From contig NZ_KI912266.1 in assembly GCF_000235425.2 (NCBI RefSeq), forward strand, positions 1,683,686 through 1,747,685: a stretch of DNA of 64,000 nucleotides, read 5' to 3'. Source of the stretch: Pseudofrankia saprophytica (lineage in GTDB: Bacteria > Actinomycetota > Actinomycetes > Frankiales > Frankiaceae). Both the position numbers and the translations under genes were made by a program. The notes beneath the pieces were generated by a model. The model was given only the letters and a program-made list of their open reading frames with translations. It was not told the DNA's origin and searched no databases. Shown in pieces: positions 45,815 to 54,213 of the stretch; the first letter of the stretch is position 1; every line of letters starts with the position of its first letter.

Positions 45815-45942
45815 GGTGACGTTCAGCGGCAGGTGACCGCGCGGCGCGGAGGCGCGCCTCGCGGAGGCCCGGCCCACGAGCGAAGCGAAGTGGGCCGGGC
45901 CGCAGCGAGGTCGCCGGAGCGCCGTGCCCGGACGGAGCGAAC
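45815..45942 (+). repeat. Dispersed structured repeat, copy A
   Basis: 128 bp that align over nearly their whole length with the reverse complement of 51529-51638. It contains the palindrome GGAGGCGCGCCTC and a second hairpin whose loop GAGCGAAGCGAA is identical in both copies. The stem here is CCGGCCCAC / GTGGGCCGG. It starts four bases past the fba stop and may form the 3' end of that transcript. It ends with an extra ~18 bp not present in the other copy. Confidence 0.8.
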
Positions 45943-45946
45943 CAAA

Positions 45947-46975
45947 CTAAAGAGCCTGGCCGGCGCTGCGCAGGTCCTCGCAGGCCTGCGCGACCCGCTT
46001 GGCCATGTTCGCCTCGGCGGCCTTGCCCCAGGTGCGGGGGTCGTAGGACTTCTTGACGCCGACCTCGCCGTCGATCTTCAGGACGCCGTCGTAGTTCTTG
46101 AACATGTGGTCCGCCACCGGCCGGGTGAACGCGTACTGGGCGTCGGTGTCCACGTTCATCTTGACGACGCCGTAGTCCAGCGCCTCGCGGATCTCGGAGA
46201 GCTCCGAGCCGCTGCCGCCGTGGAAGACCAGGTTGAACGGCTTCGCGTCGGCGCCGAGCCCCAGCTTGGCGGCCACGTACTGCTGGCCGTCGCGCAGGAT
46301 CGTCGGGCGTAGCTTGACGTTGCCCGGCTTGTAGACGCCGTGCACGTTGCCGAAGGTGGCCGCCAGCATGTACCGGCCCTTGTCGCCGGTGCCGAGCACC
46401 TCGGCGGTGCGCCACATGTCCTCGGGCGTGGTGTAGAGCTTCTCGTCGATCGCGCCGACGACCCCGTCCTCCTCGCCGCCGACGACGCCGATCTCCACCT
46501 CGAGCACGATGTTCGCGGCCTTGCAGTCGGCGAGCAGCTCCTCGGCGAGCTTGAGGTTCTCCTCCAGCGGCACCGCGGAACCGTCCCACATGTGCGACTG
46601 GAACAGCGGGTCGCGGCCGGCCTTCACCCGCTCCCTGGAGATGGCGACGAGCGGGCGCATGTAGGTGTCGAGCTTGTCCGCCGGGCAGTGGTCGGTGTGC
46701 AGGGCGATCTGCACCGGGTAGGCCTTGGCGACGTGGTGCGCGAACTCGGCCAGGGCCTCCGCGCCGAGCACCATGTTCTTGACGGTCGACCCGGACAGGT
46801 ACTCGGCTCCCCCCGTGGACACCTGGAGGATTCCGTCGCTGCCCGCCTCGGCGAAGCCGCGCAGCGCGGCGTTCAGCGTCTGTGACGAGGTGACGTTGAT
46901 GGCTGGGTAGGCGAAGGCGTTCGCCTTCGCCCGGTCGAGCATCTCGGCGTAGACGTCTGGGGTCGCGATGGGCAT
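45947..46975 (-). CDS. fba: Class II fructose-bisphosphate aldolase
   Basis: A 342-residue zinc aldolase interconverting fructose-1,6-bisphosphate with glyceraldehyde-3-phosphate and DHAP. Zinc and active-site segments are IALHTDHCPADKLD, LEVEIGVVGGEEDG, ATFGNVHGVYKPGNVKL and VFHGGSGS. The C-terminal segment KMNVDTDAQYAFTR is the expected DHAP-binding block. The ATG at 46975 has AGGAG eight bases upstream. It is divergent from dedA, the arrangement also seen in mycobacteria. Confidence 0.97.
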   Translation of the reverse strand: MPIATPDVYAEMLDRAKANAFAYPAINVTSSQTLNAALRGFAEAGSDGILQVSTGGAEYLSGSTVKNMVLGAEALAEFAHHVAKAYPVQIALHTDHCPADKLDTYMRPLVAISRERVKAGRDPLFQSHMWDGSAVPLEENLKLAEELLADCKAANIVLEVEIGVVGGEEDGVVGAIDEKLYTTPEDMWRTAEVLGTGDKGRYMLAATFGNVHGVYKPGNVKLRPTILRDGQQYVAAKLGLGADAKPFNLVFHGGSGSELSEIREALDYGVVKMNVDTDAQYAFTRPVADHMFKNYDGVLKIDGEVGVKKSYDPRTWGKAAEANMAKRVAQACEDLRSAGQAL

Positions 46976-47311
46976 CGAAAGCTCCTGTCAAAGGCGTCGG
47001 GCCACCGAGCGGGCGGACGCGGCCGGGTTCGCCCGCCGGCGGCCGTCGCCCGCCGGCGGACCGGGCAGGGGTGGACGGCGCGCGCCGGGGTGTGCCGGGA
47101 CCGCGCGTTGTGGGCTGTGTTGCGCGAAGGGTATGACGCGAGGCGGCTGTGAGGGAGCCCGTTGCCGCCGACATCGCCCGCGCCACTGGGACTCGTGACT
47201 ACTTACCCTTCGATCCGTCATCTTCGCAGCGGCCGCGCCGATCGGGTATCACGGCGCGCGCCGCGAAGCGTCCGGCGACGGGTGCGCTCGGCGCCCCGTC
47301 AGACTGATGGC
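46976..47311. other. Divergent promoter region fba / dedA
   Basis: 336 bp between the two divergent starts. The part at about 47190-47230 is lower in GC and is the likeliest dedA promoter zone. No gene or strong dyad was seen. Confidence 0.5.
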
Positions 47312-48037
47312 ATGGATGTCGACCGTCTATCCGGCCTGACCCTGTATCTGACCGTCTTCGCGATCGTCTTCCTTGAGAGCGGCGTGCCGATCGGGTTCTG
47401 GCTGCCGGGAGACGCGATGTTGCTGGCGGCCGGGCTGCTGGCGGCGGATCCGACACACCGGGTGTCGCTGCCGCTACTTGCTGCCGGCGTGACCGTGATG
47501 GCGGTCGTGGGGGTCTGCGTGGGCTATGTGACCGGGTGGCGGCTCGGCCGGCCCTGGCTGGAACGTCGACACAAAAAGCTGCTTGACCGCACCGAGGAGT
47601 TCTACGGACGTTTCGGCCCGGTGACGCTGGTAGCGGCCCGATTCGTGCCTTGGGCGCGCACCTTCGCCCCGATCCTGGCGGGCGCGGTGCGGATGCCGTG
47701 GTCGCGCTTCCTGCTGGCGGCCGTGGTCGGCGCGGTGATCTGGGGTACCGGGCTGACCGCGCTGGGCTACGCGGCGGCGTCGGTGCCCGGGCTGAAGGAG
47801 TCGACTCCGTGGCTCGCGCCGTCCGTCGTGGTCGTCTCGGTCCTGGCCGGCCTGTTCGGTGAGCTGCTGCGGCGCCAGGTGGCCCGGCGCCGCGCGACGG
47901 TGGCCGGAAGCCCAGAGGAAGAGGAGACCGGGGGCGAGGGCGGGGGCCTCGTGAAGGAGAAAAGGAAAGAGAAGGAAGAGGAGAGGAAAGAGGAGCCGGT
48001 CGGGCTCGCGCCCGTCGAGGGCGGCGGCCTGTCGTAG
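47312..48037 (+). CDS. DedA-family membrane protein
   Basis: A 241-residue DedA/SNARE-associated protein, a family of envelope proteins now linked to lipid-carrier flipping and membrane-potential maintenance. It shows the N-terminal re-entrant motif VFLESGVPIGFWLPGDAML, the helix MAVVGVCVGYVTGWRLG, and the signature ARFVPWARTFAPILAGAVRM followed by two more helices. The last ~45 residues are a highly charged Glu/Lys/Arg tail, unusual for the family. The ATG at 47312 gives the normal start before helix 1. Confidence 0.92.
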   Translation: MDVDRLSGLTLYLTVFAIVFLESGVPIGFWLPGDAMLLAAGLLAADPTHRVSLPLLAAGVTVMAVVGVCVGYVTGWRLGRPWLERRHKKLLDRTEEFYGRFGPVTLVAARFVPWARTFAPILAGAVRMPWSRFLLAAVVGAVIWGTGLTALGYAAASVPGLKESTPWLAPSVVVVSVLAGLFGELLRRQVARRRATVAGSPEEEETGGEGGGLVKEKRKEKEEERKEEPVGLAPVEGGGLS

Positions 48038-48238
48038 GCCCGGGAGGCAGTCGTAGGTTCTGGAGGCGGCAGGTGGGTGGCCGTCGTCCATGTGGTGTGC
48101 CGGGCGCCGTGCGTGCTGAGATCCGGGTGTGCTGTCATGCTGCATGCTGGGACGTGATCTGGACTCCGGCCGTGAGGACCGCGTGCCAGCAGGATCAGAA
48201 CGGTCTCGTCCGCGAGGTCACGGTCAGGAGGGCTGACG

Positions 48239-49474
48239 TTGGCTCGGGTGGTGGTCACCGGCGCCGCCGGGTTCGTCGGCGGGGCGATTGCCCATGCCCT
48301 GCGTGGTCGCGGGGATGAGGTGGTCGCGCTCGACGTGGCCCGCGGCCCTGGCGTGCGCACCGCGGACGTGAGCCGGCCAGGCGACTGGGAGAAGGAGTTC
48401 GCCGGCGCGGACCTGGTGGTCCACGCCGCGGCGGCCGGCATGGGCGGGGTCGGCGAGCTGCCGCCGATCCGCGGTGGCCGACCGCTCGGCAGCGCGCGCA
48501 TTCCGCTGGCCCGGATGCGCCAGGTCCTGCTCGGCGGGACGGCCACGGTGCTCGACGCCGCCGCCCGCGCCGAGGTGCGCCGGGTCGTGCACCTGTCCTG
48601 CGTGTCGGCGCTCGGCCCGGACATCGCCGACGGCATCGACGAGACCGCGCCCGTCGGGCTGACCGGCGACCCGCGGGCCGACACCCTGGCCGCCGCGGAG
48701 CAGTCGGTGAGCGCGGCGACGGCGTCCGGCCTGTCGGCCACCGTGCTGCGCCTCGGGGACGCCTATGGCCCGCGGGCCGGCCGGTGGACGGTCTGGCCGG
48801 TGCTGCTGCTGCGTTCGGGCCGGTTCGTCCTCCTCGACGGTGGCACCGGGTGGCTCAACCCCGTCCACATCGACGACGTGGTGGCGGCCGTGATCTCGGC
48901 CGCGGACTCGCCGCGGGCGGCCGGCGAGATTCTGCACGTGACCGGGCCGGGGCCGTGCACGGTCGCCGAGTTCGTCGGCTACTACAGCCGGATGCTGGAT
49001 CTGCCCGCACCGCGCTCAGTGCCCGCCCGGATGTACGGCGCGCTGGATGAGGCCACCGTGGCCGTCGGGCGTCTGCGCGGCCGGGTCGAGTCGCACCGCG
49101 TCCCGCGGCCGGGCTCCGCCGCCGCGCTCGCCGAGGCTGGCCGAGGCAGCCAGCCCGCCGGCGTCGCTGGGGAGCCCACCGGGGACGCCGGCGGCGGCCA
49201 GGCGTCCGTCCCGTCGGCCGGCTCCGCGGCCCTGGGGATCGTGCGCGGTCTCGGCGCCCGGCTGGTCGCCGGGGTCGACCCGCGCGGCCGGATGGACCTG
49301 GGTCCGCTCAGCGTGGCGGACGTGACCAGGACCGGGAGGTGCTCGGGCGAGCGGATCACCGCGTTGACCGGCTGGGGCCCGCGGGTCGAGCTGGCCGACG
49401 GTATGAGCCGCACCGAGGCCTGGCTGCGTGACCGCGGCCTGCTGGGCGTCCGCGAGCCTTCCCGGCGCGGGTGA
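48239..49474 (+). CDS. NAD-dependent epimerase/dehydratase-like protein (extended SDR) with degenerate active site
   Basis: A 411-residue extended short-chain dehydrogenase. The NAD motif is VVVTGAAGFVGGAIAHAL at the N terminus, and LVVHAAAAG and VVHLSCVSALG follow as in sugar epimerases. The usual catalytic Tyr-x3-Lys is missing: the aligned region reads DTLAAAEQSVSAAT. NPVHIDDVVAAVI keeps the downstream consensus. Residues ~285-320 are a Gly/Ala/Pro-rich insert. The TTG start at 48239 has AGGAGG nine bases before. It is coupled to the GNAT gene by a GTGA overlap. It may bind nucleotide without redox chemistry; function is unknown. Confidence 0.82.
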   Translation: MARVVVTGAAGFVGGAIAHALRGRGDEVVALDVARGPGVRTADVSRPGDWEKEFAGADLVVHAAAAGMGGVGELPPIRGGRPLGSARIPLARMRQVLLGGTATVLDAAARAEVRRVVHLSCVSALGPDIADGIDETAPVGLTGDPRADTLAAAEQSVSAATASGLSATVLRLGDAYGPRAGRWTVWPVLLLRSGRFVLLDGGTGWLNPVHIDDVVAAVISAADSPRAAGEILHVTGPGPCTVAEFVGYYSRMLDLPAPRSVPARMYGALDEATVAVGRLRGRVESHRVPRPGSAAALAEAGRGSQPAGVAGEPTGDAGGGQASVPSAGSAALGIVRGLGARLVAGVDPRGRMDLGPLSVADVTRTGRCSGERITALTGWGPRVELADGMSRTEAWLRDRGLLGVREPSRRG

Positions 49475-50013
49475 GCGTGGGTGGCGACGGGCCGACGCTG
49501 ACGACGCCGCGGCTGCAGGCGTTGCCGGTGACGGTGTGGAACGCGGGCTATGTCGCCGAGGAGCTGGCGCGCAAGGTCGCGCTCGCGGCGCGCCCGGCTC
49601 CGGGGCTCGGAGTCGGAGGGCTGTTCGCCGGCCCGGACGCGCGCGGGACGACCGAGCCGGCGGCGTTGCGCCGCGAGCTGCGCCACCGGACGGGTGCCGG
49701 CCGCGCCGCGCTGACCTGGGTGGTCCGCGACCACGGCGGCGTCGCCGTCGGGCTGCTCGGCGCCGACACCCGGGCGCACCGTGCGGCGGTCGCGGTGGTG
49801 ATCGGCCCGGACGAACGCCGGCGCGGATACGGCGCCGAGATCGTCCGGGCGTTGGCGACCTGGCTGGAGGCGTCTCTTCTCGCTCTGGTGGAGACCCGAG
49901 TGCGCGCCGACGACGCGGCATCCGAACGACTGGCGATGGCAACGTCCTTTCAGCCCACCAGGGTCGTGCTCACCACCGGCTGGCGACTGTGGTGCCGCCC
50001 GCCGTCCCGCTGA
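49471..50013 (+). CDS. GNAT-family acetyltransferase
   Basis: A 180-residue GNAT protein. The acetyl-CoA-binding motif A appears as VAVVIGPDERRRGYGAEIVR (R-R-x-G-Y-G core), followed by a helix ALATWLEASLL and VETRVRADDAASERLA, as in RimJ/RimL-type enzymes. It would acetylate a protein N terminus or small molecule. The GTG start overlaps the SDR stop by four bases, so they are co-translated. The N-terminal ~60 residues are less conserved in pattern, and the substrate is unknown. Confidence 0.82.
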   Translation: MSVGGDGPTLTTPRLQALPVTVWNAGYVAEELARKVALAARPAPGLGVGGLFAGPDARGTTEPAALRRELRHRTGAGRAALTWVVRDHGGVAVGLLGADTRAHRAAVAVVIGPDERRRGYGAEIVRALATWLEASLLALVETRVRADDAASERLAMATSFQPTRVVLTTGWRLWCRPPSR

Positions 50014-50429
50014 TCGGGCCGAGCCGCCATTACGGGGCGTAGCGGCGTGCCGGACGCTCGCGGCCCGCTCGTACCCCTCGTTCCCGGGGTGTGCCGCACC
50101 GCGAGAAGCCCGGTTCCCTGCGTCATTGCCGCAGCTCAACGCGGCGTTTCCGGATTGTTCTTTGGCCTGCACATCGGCGGCATGCGCTGCTAGGTTGTCG
50201 GCTACCCGACAACGTTTGAGGTCTTGTTTCGTCGCCGATGCGTAGCTTCTGGCCACCTGTAGGGTGTCCCGGCTGTTCAGGCGGTGACGGCCTGAGGCAC
50301 CATGGCAATGATGTCGCGACCGGACAAGGCTTCCACCGTCCGGATCGGGTATCCGCGTCGGCCAACACGGCGGCGTGTGTCCGGGAGGGGGAGCTCGACG
50401 GTCGGCGCGATGCGCCGGGGAGGTGCACC
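50014..50429. other. Intergenic region upstream of the nucleotidyltransferase
   Basis: 416 bp without a supported gene. It holds the TTGTCGG-type hairpin listed separately and presumably the nucleotidyltransferase promoter. Confidence 0.5.
50194..50213. promoter_or_regulatory. Short dyad upstream of the CD-NTase-like gene
   Basis: A perfect 8-bp inverted repeat, GTTGTCGG / CCGACAAC, around a four-base centre, about 220 bp before the nucleotidyltransferase start. It could be an operator or a terminator for the GNAT transcript; its distance from the start favours neither strongly. Confidence 0.35.
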
Positions 50430-51515
50430 ATGAGCGTGGATTCCCCACACCCGATCTCGTCGCAGATCCCACCAGCCGAGGTCACGTACGACCATCTGAT
50501 CATTCCGCCGCACTGGCGGCGGCCGGACGAGTCCGTCCCCGGCGCGCCGAACTCACTCTTTCCGACTGTCGACGCGCCCCCGGCGCAGGCACAGCCGGCG
50601 AGTGGCCCGCACCTGACCGGCCCGCACACGGGGGCGATGACCGGTCCGCTGCTGGTCGGCACGACGGCGCGCGCGTTCGCCAAGCTCGACGACATGATCC
50701 GGCTGAGCTCCGAGGACAAGGCGGTGATCGACGCCCGCAGGGACGAGGCCGAGCGGGCCCTGCGCGCGATCTTCCCGCCACGCTGCGCGCTGCCGCTCGT
50801 CGGTGTCGCCACCATCGGCTCGGCCGGCCGGGACACGATGATCCGCCCGCTGGACGAGGTCGACATCTTCGCGGTGTTCAGCGCCGCGGGCGGCGCCTGG
50901 AAGCGGTTCCGCTGGGACTCGCGCGACCTGCTGCTGTGCGTGCGGGGCGCGATCGGCGGCGACCGGGTGCAGACCATCGGCACCCGCGGCCAGGCGCTGC
51001 GCGTCGTCTACGACACGCCGCCGGACGTGCACCTCGTTCCCGCGTTCGACCATCCGCGGGCCGGCTACGTGATGCCGGACCGGGTCGGCGGCTGGCTGCC
51101 GACCCGGCCCGAGCGGCACGCCAGCTGGACCGAGGACCTGGGCCCTCGGGTGATCTCCGCCGTGCGCCTGCTGAAGGCGTGGAACCGGGTCTGCGGCAGT
51201 CACCTGCGCTCGTTCCACATCGAGGCGCTGGCCGGGACCGTGCTCGCCGGGCGCGGCCTGAACACCCGCCAGGCGCTCACCACCGTCTTCCGGCACATGG
51301 AGGAGGTCGGCCTTTCGATGGCCGACCCGGCGGACGTCGGCGGCGACCTGTCGACCTACCTGCGGCCGGACGACCTCGGCGCGCTTGAAGAGTCGATCCG
51401 GTTGGCGCGCTCCTACTCGGAGAAGGCGATCCTTGCCGAAGCCGACGGCCGGCACGAGGAGGCCGTCGCGTTCTGGGCCGCCATCTTCGGGCCGGAGTTC
51501 CCGACCTTCGGGTAG
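50430..51515 (+). CDS. CD-NTase/SMODS-like nucleotidyltransferase, orphan
   Basis: A 361-residue protein of the DNA-polymerase-beta-like nucleotidyltransferase fold, closest in pattern to CD-NTases (cGAS/DncV-like). The Gly-Ser motif and first carboxylates lie at about residues 125-145: VATIGSAGRDTMI, then LDEVDIFAVF (Glu-x-Asp). The strand that should carry the third carboxylate reads DVHLVPAFD, with His where V-D-x-V-P is usual. The helix VISAVRLLKAWNRV and the segment RSFHIEALAG match the OAS1-C-like domain. It could make a cyclic or linear oligonucleotide signal, or be inactive. No effector, Cap2 or Cap3 gene adjoins it. The ATG at 50430 follows GGGAGGTG. Confidence 0.72.
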   Translation: MSVDSPHPISSQIPPAEVTYDHLIIPPHWRRPDESVPGAPNSLFPTVDAPPAQAQPASGPHLTGPHTGAMTGPLLVGTTARAFAKLDDMIRLSSEDKAVIDARRDEAERALRAIFPPRCALPLVGVATIGSAGRDTMIRPLDEVDIFAVFSAAGGAWKRFRWDSRDLLLCVRGAIGGDRVQTIGTRGQALRVVYDTPPDVHLVPAFDHPRAGYVMPDRVGGWLPTRPERHASWTEDLGPRVISAVRLLKAWNRVCGSHLRSFHIEALAGTVLAGRGLNTRQALTTVFRHMEEVGLSMADPADVGGDLSTYLRPDDLGALEESIRLARSYSEKAILAEADGRHEEAVAFWAAIFGPEFPTFG

Positions 51516-51528
51516 GAACTGTATTTCT

Positions 51529-51638
51529 GGTTCGCTCCGGCAACCTCCGCCGCGGCCCCCTACTTCGCTTCGCTCGTAGGAGGGCCTCCGCGGAGGCGCG
51601 CCTCCGCGCCGCACGGTCACCCGACGCTGAACGTCACC
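51529..51638 (-). repeat. Dispersed structured repeat, copy B
   Basis: A 110-bp reverse-strand copy of the element at 45815. The 18-bp palindrome GCGGAGGCGCGCCTCCGC and the loop GAGCGAAGCGAA are kept. The hairpin stem differs but still pairs: CCTAC / GTAGG here against CCCAC / GTGGG in copy A. It lies 13 bp past the nucleotidyltransferase stop and ~50 bp before the convergent MMPL gene stop, a typical place for a shared terminator. Confidence 0.8.
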
Positions 51639-51687
51639 ACCCTGCCCGGCCCCCGCGGGGGCCACTTCGCTTGAACGTCTGGCGGCC

Positions 51688-53958
51688 CTATCCGTGGTGG
51701 GTGGGGCGCGGTGTTCGGTTGTCGGAGGTGGTGATGGGGGGCAGGGCGCTCGTGGTGGTGGTGGGTGGGCGACGGCCTAGGCGGCTGGGCCACCACATGG
51801 CGGCTCCGATGTCCAGGGCGAGCGCGGGGACCAGGATCGAGCGCACCACCAGGGTGTCGAGCAGGACCCCGAAGGCGACCAGGAAGCCGATCTCGGCGAG
51901 CTGCACCAGCGGGAAGATGAACAGCACCGAGAACGTGGCCGCGAGCACCACCCCGGCCGAGGTGATGACTCCGCCGGTGACGGCGAGCCCGCGCCGCACC
52001 CCGGTTCGGGCATCGGTCCGCGCGGCCTCCTCGCGGACCCGCGTCATCAGGAAGATGTTGTAGTCGACCCCGAGCGCCACCAGAAAGATGAACCCGAACA
52101 GCTCCAGCGAGGGATCGGAGCCGGGGAAGCCGAAGACGTGCGTGAACGCCAGCGCCGCCACCCCGAGCGCGGCCAGGAACGACAGCACCACCGTCGCGAT
52201 CAGCAGCGGTGGCGCGACCACGGATCGCAGCAGCATCGCGAGGATCACCAGCACGACGGCGAGCACGAGCGGGATGATCAGTTGACGGTCGCGCACCGAG
52301 GCGTCGCGGACGTCGAGGTTCACCGCCGTGTTCCCGCCGACCAGCGCGTGCGCGCCCGGCACGGCGTGGACCCGGTCCCGCAGCCGCTCGATCGTCGCGA
52401 ACGAGGCGGCGCTGTTGGGTGAGTCCGTGAGCACCACCAGGAACTGCGTGACCTCGCCGTCGCTGCTGCTCTCCGTCGAGGCGGCGACGCCAGGGGTCGC
52501 GTTGATCACACTGGCCAGCTGGTCGTCGACGCTGGCGGCGCCGACGACATAGGTCGGCTCGCTCGCGCCGGGCGGGAAGTGCTTCTCGACGATCCGCTGG
52601 CCGACGATCGAGTCGGTGGACTTGCGGAACGCGTCCTGCTGGCGAAGCCCGGTGTCGAGCGTGACGATGCCGACCGCGAGTCCCGCGAGCACCGCGGCCG
52701 TGACCAGCCAGACCAGCCGGGGGCGGCGGGCGATCGCGGCCCCGATCCGCGCCCAGGTGCCCGTCATGGCCATGTCCACCGTGTCGGTCCCGGCCACGGC
52801 CACCGCCACGGGCACCCCACCGACCACCTCGGTGGGCACGGCGGCGAACTTCGGGACGAACGGCCAGAACAGCCGGCGCCCGCAGATCACCATCGCGGCC
52901 GGCAGCAGCGTCATGATCGTGACGAACGCGGTCGCGATCCCGATAGCGCCGACCGGGCCGAGGCCCCGGTCCGAGTTCAGCTCGGCGAGCAGCAGGCAGA
53001 GCAGGCTGATGACGACGGTGCCGGCCGAGGCCAGGATCGCCGGGCCCGCGCGCCGCACGGCGACGCGCATCGCGTCGGCGGGCGCGGCATACCTGGACAG
53101 CTCCTCGCGGTAGCGGGCGATCAGCAGCAGGGCATAGTCGGTCCCCGCGCCGAACACCAGCACGCGCAGGATGCCGGCGCTCTGCCCGTTGACGGTCAGG
53201 CCCCCATGGCGCGCGAGTAGATAGGTGGCCGCGCTGGCGGTCTGGTCGGCGGCGCCGACGGCGAGCAGCGGTACCAGCCAGAGGAACGGGCCGCGATAGA
53301 CGATCAGCAGGATCGCCGCGACCACGCCGGCCGTGACGAACAGGAGCGTGCCCTCGACATCGCTGAACAGCGTGTAGGTGTCGACGATCACGCCCGCGGG
53401 GCCGGTGACGGATGTCGTGAGGCCCGGTGGGGCGAGCCCGCGCACGGTCGAGCGCATCTCGTCGATCTGGTCGGCGAACCTGTTCGCGTCCGCCAACTGC
53501 TCCATCGGCACGATCAGCAGCGCGGCCCGCCCGTCCGGGGAGGGAACCGGCGGGGGGAGCTGGGTCGTCCCGAACGGCGCGAGCCGGGCAGCCGCGGTCT
53601 GGACGGCGGTCTGGTCCTGCGCCGTGAGCGGTCCGCCCGCCCGGGCGAACACCACCACCGCGGGGATCGCGTCCCCGCCGGGCAGGCTCCGCTGGGCGAC
53701 GAGCACCTTGGTGGACTCGGCGTTCGGCGGCAGGAAGGCCGCGGCGTCGTTGGTCTGCGCGTCGTCGAGCCGCGCGGCCAGCGGTGTGGCCACCAGCGCG
53801 AGCGCCAGCCACAGCAGGACGACACCCCAGCGAGCCCACCGCCCGGTCATACATCCGGCCAGGCGCTCCCCGCGCTTCAGGCGCTCCCCGCACTCCGCCG
53901 GCGTCTCGTCGGTCGCCGGCGAGCCCTCGGAGCGAGCCGAGCCCCCCGACTGGCGCAT
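51688..53958 (-). CDS. MMPL-family RND transporter, copy 2
   Basis: A ~756-residue membrane transporter. Helix 1 is GVVLLWLALALVATPLAARL, followed by a periplasmic domain (about 70-200) and helices with the motif VFGAGTDYALLLIARYREEL. Cytosolic loop, helix 7 (VWLVTAAVLAGLAVGIV) and a second periplasmic domain (about 430-550) follow. The second helix block carries LVALGVDYNIFLMTRVREEA. Both Asp-Tyr proton-relay pairs are present. It is smaller than MMPL copy 1 and not closely similar. The ATG at 53958 (GGGGGGT upstream) is taken; an ATG at 53850, nearer helix 1, is possible. The cargo is unknown. Confidence 0.92.
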   Translation of the reverse strand: MRQSGGSARSEGSPATDETPAECGERLKRGERLAGCMTGRWARWGVVLLWLALALVATPLAARLDDAQTNDAAAFLPPNAESTKVLVAQRSLPGGDAIPAVVVFARAGGPLTAQDQTAVQTAAARLAPFGTTQLPPPVPSPDGRAALLIVPMEQLADANRFADQIDEMRSTVRGLAPPGLTTSVTGPAGVIVDTYTLFSDVEGTLLFVTAGVVAAILLIVYRGPFLWLVPLLAVGAADQTASAATYLLARHGGLTVNGQSAGILRVLVFGAGTDYALLLIARYREELSRYAAPADAMRVAVRRAGPAILASAGTVVISLLCLLLAELNSDRGLGPVGAIGIATAFVTIMTLLPAAMVICGRRLFWPFVPKFAAVPTEVVGGVPVAVAVAGTDTVDMAMTGTWARIGAAIARRPRLVWLVTAAVLAGLAVGIVTLDTGLRQQDAFRKSTDSIVGQRIVEKHFPPGASEPTYVVGAASVDDQLASVINATPGVAASTESSSDGEVTQFLVVLTDSPNSAASFATIERLRDRVHAVPGAHALVGGNTAVNLDVRDASVRDRQLIIPLVLAVVLVILAMLLRSVVAPPLLIATVVLSFLAALGVAALAFTHVFGFPGSDPSLELFGFIFLVALGVDYNIFLMTRVREEAARTDARTGVRRGLAVTGGVITSAGVVLAATFSVLFIFPLVQLAEIGFLVAFGVLLDTLVVRSILVPALALDIGAAMWWPSRLGRRPPTTTTSALPPITTSDNRTPRPTHHG

Positions 53959-54213
53959 TCCAAGACCCCCCACTCGAAGCGCCCCACCGAGCCGTCGCCG
54001 GCCACGCGGCGACACACCGCTCCGAGGGAGGATCGTCGCAGCACTGAGCCGTCCGCGCCGCCTGATGTTGCCGCGATCGCGGCAGTGGGAACCCGGGCGA
54101 GCCCGAGCTGGGACGGCTCCCTACGCTTCGGCCGGGGCCGCTTTGTTGGGGAACGGGCGGTCCTGACGGAGCGGCTGGTCTCGCCGGCCGGGGCATGGGG
54201 ATGGGGAACGCGG

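Noticed and set aside
45020-45877. A 285-codon minus-strand open frame in the gene-poor region
   Set aside because: Its codon use is irregular, it overlaps the dispersed repeat and a hairpin, it has no ribosome-binding site and its sequence shows no domain.
50430-51515. A complete CBASS anti-phage operon
   Set aside because: Only a CD-NTase-like gene is visible. Neighbours are a GNAT/SDR pair and an MMPL transporter, with no effector, E1/E2 or HORMA/TRIP13 genes.
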